Shown here: in pieces, positions 60,436 to 64,000 of the stretch
Position numbering within the stretch: position 1 is the stretch's first letter
How the letters are laid out: each line of letters opens with the position of its first letter
Origin: Pectobacterium sp013449375
Lineage (GTDB): Bacteria > Pseudomonadota > Gammaproteobacteria > Enterobacterales > Enterobacteriaceae
Reading direction: 5' to 3' (one strand)
NCBI RefSeq assembly: GCF_048593165.1
Contig: NZ_CP184271.1
DNA length: 64,000 nucleotides
Notes under the pieces: model-generated
Seen by the model: the letters and a program-made list of their open reading frames with translations, nothing else
Told to the model about the DNA's origin: nothing
Databases searched by the model: none
Program-made: the position numbers and the translations under genes

Positions 60436-61740
60436 TCAGTCAAATAGCCGTTCGTCACGAATCGCGGTACAGACGGCATCGGTCAGCTTATGCAGCTCAT
60501 CAGGCTGAATGATAAACGGTGGCATCAGATAAATGAGCCGACCAAACGGTCGAATCCAGACGCCGCGCTCGACGAAGAAACGCTGTAGCCGCGCCATATT
60601 GACCGGACGCTGCGTTTCCACCACGCCGATAGCGCCCAGCACGCGAACGTTCGCCACCAGCGACGAATCCGTGCAGGGTTGCAGTGCGTCTCGCAACTGC
60701 CGCTCAATCTGCTGTACCTGCTGCTGCCAGCGGTTTTCCGCTAGCAGCGACAAGCTGGCGTTGGCTGCCGCACAGGCAAGTGGATTGCCCATAAATGTGG
60801 GGCCGTGCATAAAACAGCCTGCCGCGCCGTTGCTGATAGTTTCCGCAACTGTCCGAGTGGTCAGCGTGGCGGAGAGCGTCATATAACCGCCAGTAAGCGC
60901 TTTTCCCAGACACATAATGTCGGGTGAAATTCCTGCATGTTCGCAGGCAAACAGTTTGCCAGTGCGGCCAAATCCGGTCGCGATCTCATCGGCAATCAGC
61001 AAAGTGCCCCATTGATCGCATAGTTCCCGAACCCGACGCAGATAGGCCGGATGATAAAAGCGCATGCCGCCAGCGCCCTGCACGATGGGCTCCAGAATCA
61101 CGGCTGCGACTTCATGCGCGTGCGTTGACAGCATCGACTGGAGCGGCGTGATATCCGCTTCCTGCCAGTTGTCGGTAAAACCCCCTTCGCTGATTGCGGC
61201 GCAGGGCGGCGCATCGACAAACAGATGAGTCGGCAGATAGCCCTGATACAAGCTGTGCATCGAATTTTGCGGATCGCACACGGACATCGCACCGAAGGTG
61301 TCGCCGTGATAGCCATGACGCAGGGTGAGAAAGCGCTGACGGGTTTCACCGCGTGCCTGCCAATATTGCAGCGCCATTTTCATCGCCACTTCGACGGCTA
61401 CCGAGCCGGAATCTGCCAAAAAAACGCATTCCAGCGCATCCGGCGTGATGTCCACCAGTTGGCGGCATAGTGCTACCGCCGCCGGATGGGTGATCCCGCC
61501 AAACATCACGTGCGACATCTGACTGAGCTGAGCCTGTACTGCCTGATTGATCGCTGGATGGCTGTAACCGTGAATCGCTGCCCACCACGATGACATACCG
61601 TCAATCAGGCGACGCCCATCATCCAACTGAAGCTCGACACCGCTTGCTGATACGACCGGGTAGCAGGGCAGCGGTTCGGTCATTGATGTATAGGGATGCC
61701 AAATGTGGCGCTGGTCAAAAGTGATGTCTTCCGGGCTCAT
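60436..61740 (-). CDS. bioA: Adenosylmethionine-8-amino-7-oxononanoate transaminase
   Basis: A 434-aa PLP enzyme making 7,8-diaminopelargonate from KAPA with SAM as amino donor. Marks: HIWHPYTSM at the start, DGMSSWWAAIHGYSHP, ADEIATGFGRTGKLF and the PLP lysine in CLGKALTGGY. It is divergent from bioB across the BirA operator. Confidence 0.95.
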   Translation of the reverse strand: MSPEDITFDQRHIWHPYTSMTEPLPCYPVVSASGVELQLDDGRRLIDGMSSWWAAIHGYSHPAINQAVQAQLSQMSHVMFGGITHPAAVALCRQLVDITPDALECVFLADSGSVAVEVAMKMALQYWQARGETRQRFLTLRHGYHGDTFGAMSVCDPQNSMHSLYQGYLPTHLFVDAPPCAAISEGGFTDNWQEADITPLQSMLSTHAHEVAAVILEPIVQGAGGMRFYHPAYLRRVRELCDQWGTLLIADEIATGFGRTGKLFACEHAGISPDIMCLGKALTGGYMTLSATLTTRTVAETISNGAAGCFMHGPTFMGNPLACAAANASLSLLAENRWQQQVQQIERQLRDALQPCTDSSLVANVRVLGAIGVVETQRPVNMARLQRFFVERGVWIRPFGRLIYLMPPFIIQPDELHKLTDAVCTAIRDERLFD

Positions 61741-61749
61741 GATGATCTT

Positions 61750-61804
61750 TCGTAAACTAAAATGGCTTCTATTTGGTTGACAGTATATCGGGTTAATTTA
61801 CACT
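61750..61804. promoter_or_regulatory. BirA operator and divergent bio promoters
   Basis: TCGTAAACT, 16 bp, GGTTGACAG (61750-61783) matches the E. coli bio operator layout TTGTAAACC-N16-GGTTTACAA. For bioB, TTGACA (61777-61782) and TACACT (61799-61804) are 16 bp apart, so the operator covers the -35. Biotinyl-AMP-bound BirA should repress both arms. Confidence 0.8.
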
Positions 61805-61835
61805 GGCGAAACGTTTTTAGTTTGGAGATGCCGAG

Positions 61836-62873
61836 ATGGCTGACCGCATTTACTGGACGCTTGAGCAAGCGCAAGACTTATTTAATAAACCCTTTCTGGA
61901 ACTGATGTTTGAAGCGCAACAGATCCACCGCCAGCATTTTGATCCCCGCCAGGTGCAGGTGAGCACGCTGTTGTCGATCAAAACCGGTGCTTGTCCTGAA
62001 GATTGCAAATATTGCCCACAGAGCTCTCGCTATCGTACAGGAATTGACACCGAACGCCTGATGCAGGTTGAACAGGTACTGGAATCGGCTCGTCAGGCGA
62101 AAGCGGCAGGATCGACGCGTTTTTGTATGGGTGCAGCGTGGAAAAATCCACACGAGCGCGATATGCCGTATCTGGAACAGATGGTAAAAGGCGTTAAAGA
62201 GATGGGGATGGAAACCTGCATGACGCTGGGAACGCTGCATAACGATCAGGCCGAGCGTCTGGCCTCTGCTGGGCTGGATTTCTATAACCATAACCTCGAT
62301 ACCTCGCCAGAGTTTTACGGCAACATCATCACCACTCGTACCTATCAGGAACGTCTGGATACGCTGGATAAAGTGCGCGGGGCAGGCATTAAAGTCTGTT
62401 CCGGCGGCATCGTTGGGTTGGGCGAAACTGTACGCGATCGCGCTGGGCTGTTGGTGCAGTTGGCTAACTTGCCGACGCCGCCGGAAAGTGTGCCGATCAA
62501 CATGTTGGTTAAGGTGAAAGGAACGCCGCTGGCAGAGAATGAGGACGTCGATCCGTTTGATTTCATCCGTACGATTGCCGTGGCGCGCATCATGATGCCT
62601 GCTTCCTATGTGCGTTTGTCCGCCGGACGCGAGCAGATGAGTGAACAAACGCAGGCGATGTGCTTTATGGCCGGCGCGAACTCTATTTTCTACGGCTGCA
62701 AACTGCTAACAACGCCCAACCCGAAAGAAGACAAGGATTTGGCGTTGTTCCTCAAATTAGGTCTGAATCCGCAGCAGACGGCGACCGAATACGGAGATAA
62801 CCAACAGCAGCAGCGGCTGGCAGAACAGCTGATTAATGCTGATAGCGAGCAGTTTTATAATGCTGCGGTATAA
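61836..62873 (+). CDS. bioB: Biotin synthase
   Basis: A 345-aa radical SAM enzyme that inserts sulfur into dethiobiotin. The radical SAM cysteines are in GACPEDCKYCPQSS; further marks are YNHNLDTSPEFYG and the C-terminal MSEQTQAMCFMAGANSIFYG. Confidence 0.96.
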   Translation: MADRIYWTLEQAQDLFNKPFLELMFEAQQIHRQHFDPRQVQVSTLLSIKTGACPEDCKYCPQSSRYRTGIDTERLMQVEQVLESARQAKAAGSTRFCMGAAWKNPHERDMPYLEQMVKGVKEMGMETCMTLGTLHNDQAERLASAGLDFYNHNLDTSPEFYGNIITTRTYQERLDTLDKVRGAGIKVCSGGIVGLGETVRDRAGLLVQLANLPTPPESVPINMLVKVKGTPLAENEDVDPFDFIRTIAVARIMMPASYVRLSAGREQMSEQTQAMCFMAGANSIFYGCKLLTTPNPKEDKDLALFLKLGLNPQQTATEYGDNQQQQRLAEQLINADSEQFYNAAV

Positions 62874-62912
62874 CGCCCTGCGCATGTGCCGTCAGGTAAG
62901 GCGTGTTGCATC

Positions 62913-64000
62913 ATGAGTTGGCAGCAACGTATTGAAGCCGCGCTGGCACAACGCCAGCGTGATGATGCTTATCGCGTGAGGTTGGCGAATCAAGGCGGCA
63001 GCGGGCGCTGGTTGATGCAGGGCGATCGCTGCTATCTGAACTTTTCCAGCAACGACTATCTGGGGCTGAGTCACCACCCGGAGATTGTGCGTGCCTGGCA
63101 GCAAGGGGCAGAGCAATACGGCATTGGTAGTGGCGGTTCTGGGCATGTGACGGGGTACATCGATGCCCATGCTACGCTGGAAAGTCAGCTTGCCGACTGG
63201 CTGGGCTATCCGCGTGCGCTGCTGTTTATTTCCGGCTATGCCGCGAATCAGGCCGTGGTAGCCGCGCTGGCGCAGGCGGAAGACCGTATTTTGGCCGATA
63301 AACTCAGCCATGCGTCGCTGCTGGAAGCCGCGGCACAGTCACCTGCTACCTTGCGACGCTTTAAACATAATCAGGCTGATAGCCTGCAAACGCTGCTGGA
63401 AAAGTCTGCCGACGGCCAGACGCTAGTCGTGACCGAAGGCGTTTTCAGCATGGATGGCGATACTGCGCCGCTGTCGGCGCTGCAAGCTCAGTGCAGAACG
63501 CACGGCGCCTGGCTGATGGTGGACGATGCACACGGGATTGGCGTGCTGGGTGAGGAAGGTCGCGGCAGCTGTTGGCAGCAAGGCATTAAACCTGAGCTGC
63601 TGATTGTCACGTTTGGCAAAGCGTTTGGCGTGAGCGGCGCGGCGGTGCTGTGCGCTGAACCGCTGGCCGAATACTTCCTGCAATTTGCCCGTCATTTGAT
63701 TTACAGCACCTCAATGCCCGCGGCGCAGGCCTGTGCGCTGAGCGCGGCACTCCACTGTGTCCGGCAGGGCGATGCGCGGCGTGAAGCGCTACGGCGTAAC
63801 GTTGCGCAGTTCCGTGCGGGCTTTTCCAACTCGTCCTATCAACTGATGGATTCACAAAGCGCGATTCAGCCGCTGATTGTTGGCGAGAACGCACGGGCGC
63901 TGGCGCTAATGAGCCGCCTGCGTGAACAGGGCGTGTGGGTTAGCGCCATGCGGCCGCCGACGGTGCCGCCCGGCAGCGCGCGCCTGAGGATTACGCTGAC
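62913..64000 (+). CDS. bioF: 8-amino-7-oxononanoate synthase, cut by window edge
   Basis: An open frame from MSWQQRIEAALAQRQ to the window end (362 codons, no stop; the E. coli enzyme has 384). It condenses pimeloyl-ACP and alanine. Marks: FSSNDYLGLSHHPE, GSGGSGHVTGY, DDAHGIGVLG and PLP lysine VTFGKAFGVSG. It follows bioB in the bioBFCD order. Confidence 0.95.
   Translation, partial: MSWQQRIEAALAQRQRDDAYRVRLANQGGSGRWLMQGDRCYLNFSSNDYLGLSHHPEIVRAWQQGAEQYGIGSGGSGHVTGYIDAHATLESQLADWLGYPRALLFISGYAANQAVVAALAQAEDRILADKLSHASLLEAAAQSPATLRRFKHNQADSLQTLLEKSADGQTLVVTEGVFSMDGDTAPLSALQAQCRTHGAWLMVDDAHGIGVLGEEGRGSCWQQGIKPELLIVTFGKAFGVSGAAVLCAEPLAEYFLQFARHLIYSTSMPAAQACALSAALHCVRQGDARREALRRNVAQFRAGFSNSSYQLMDSQSAIQPLIVGENARALALMSRLREQGVWVSAMRPPTVPPGSARLRITL

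Overview
The window is a chromosomal segment of an enterobacterium of the Pectobacterium type. Core genes on the right (asnT-mtfA, moeAB, gsiABCD, maeA, yohJK-cdd, bioA/bioB-bioF) are close in length and order to their enterobacterial homologues. A 35.2 kb transposable (Mu-like) prophage sits on the left between accessory genes and an asnT-linked integrase. The genus is inferred from gene content and was not confirmed by a search.

Layout. (1) 1-6022: an apparent sulfate-ester or sulfonate uptake cluster: arylsulfotransferase (cut by the window edge), ABC ATPase, a fused double permease, a divergent periplasmic binding protein and a LysR regulator. (2) 6291-6902: the C-terminal quarter of a TonB-dependent receptor, ending exactly at the prophage. 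(3) 6903-42133: a complete-looking BcepMu-type transposable myophage. Its early operon runs leftward (Ner-like, two regulators, DUF3102, MuA, MuB, small proteins, DUF3164, MazG-like, lipoprotein, GemA, Mor) and diverges from a CI-like repressor. Rightward follow a cargo block, lysis genes, Mu-type head genes and P2-type contractile tail genes. Both ends carry paired inverted repeats with 23-bp spacing, beginning TGAT and ending ATCA. No 5-bp target duplication flanks them. (4) 42139-42157: a strong Fur box beside the right end, then a P4-type integrase and tRNA-Asn (asnT). The prophage therefore seems to have landed in older accessory DNA at asnT, and receptor DNA was lost. (5) 43917-64000: core chromosome, with a degenerate tRNA-Ser(CGA) in the place expected for serU.

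How the parts work together. The early promoter carries a perfect 9+9-bp operator in its spacer, which gives a simple lysogeny switch. Mor probably activates the late genes. A 9-bp hairpin hides the ribosome site of the first lysis gene. Lysis uses a holin-like protein, a membrane-anchored transglycosylase, and Rz with nested Rz1. The tail chaperone pair is probably joined by a -2/+1 frameshift.

The best candidates for undescribed biology are the prophage cargo genes. Three lie between repressor and lysis genes: (a) a membrane protein sharing a GQF...IIN peptide motif with the repressor, (b) a two-TM protein with a Pro-Ala repeat, and (c) an overlapping pair of a small disordered protein and a SLATT-like two-TM protein. 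A fourth, a PD-(D/E)XK (DpnII/MboI-like) protein, sits between baseplate genes V and W. They look like anti-phage or superinfection-control modules, but this is inference.
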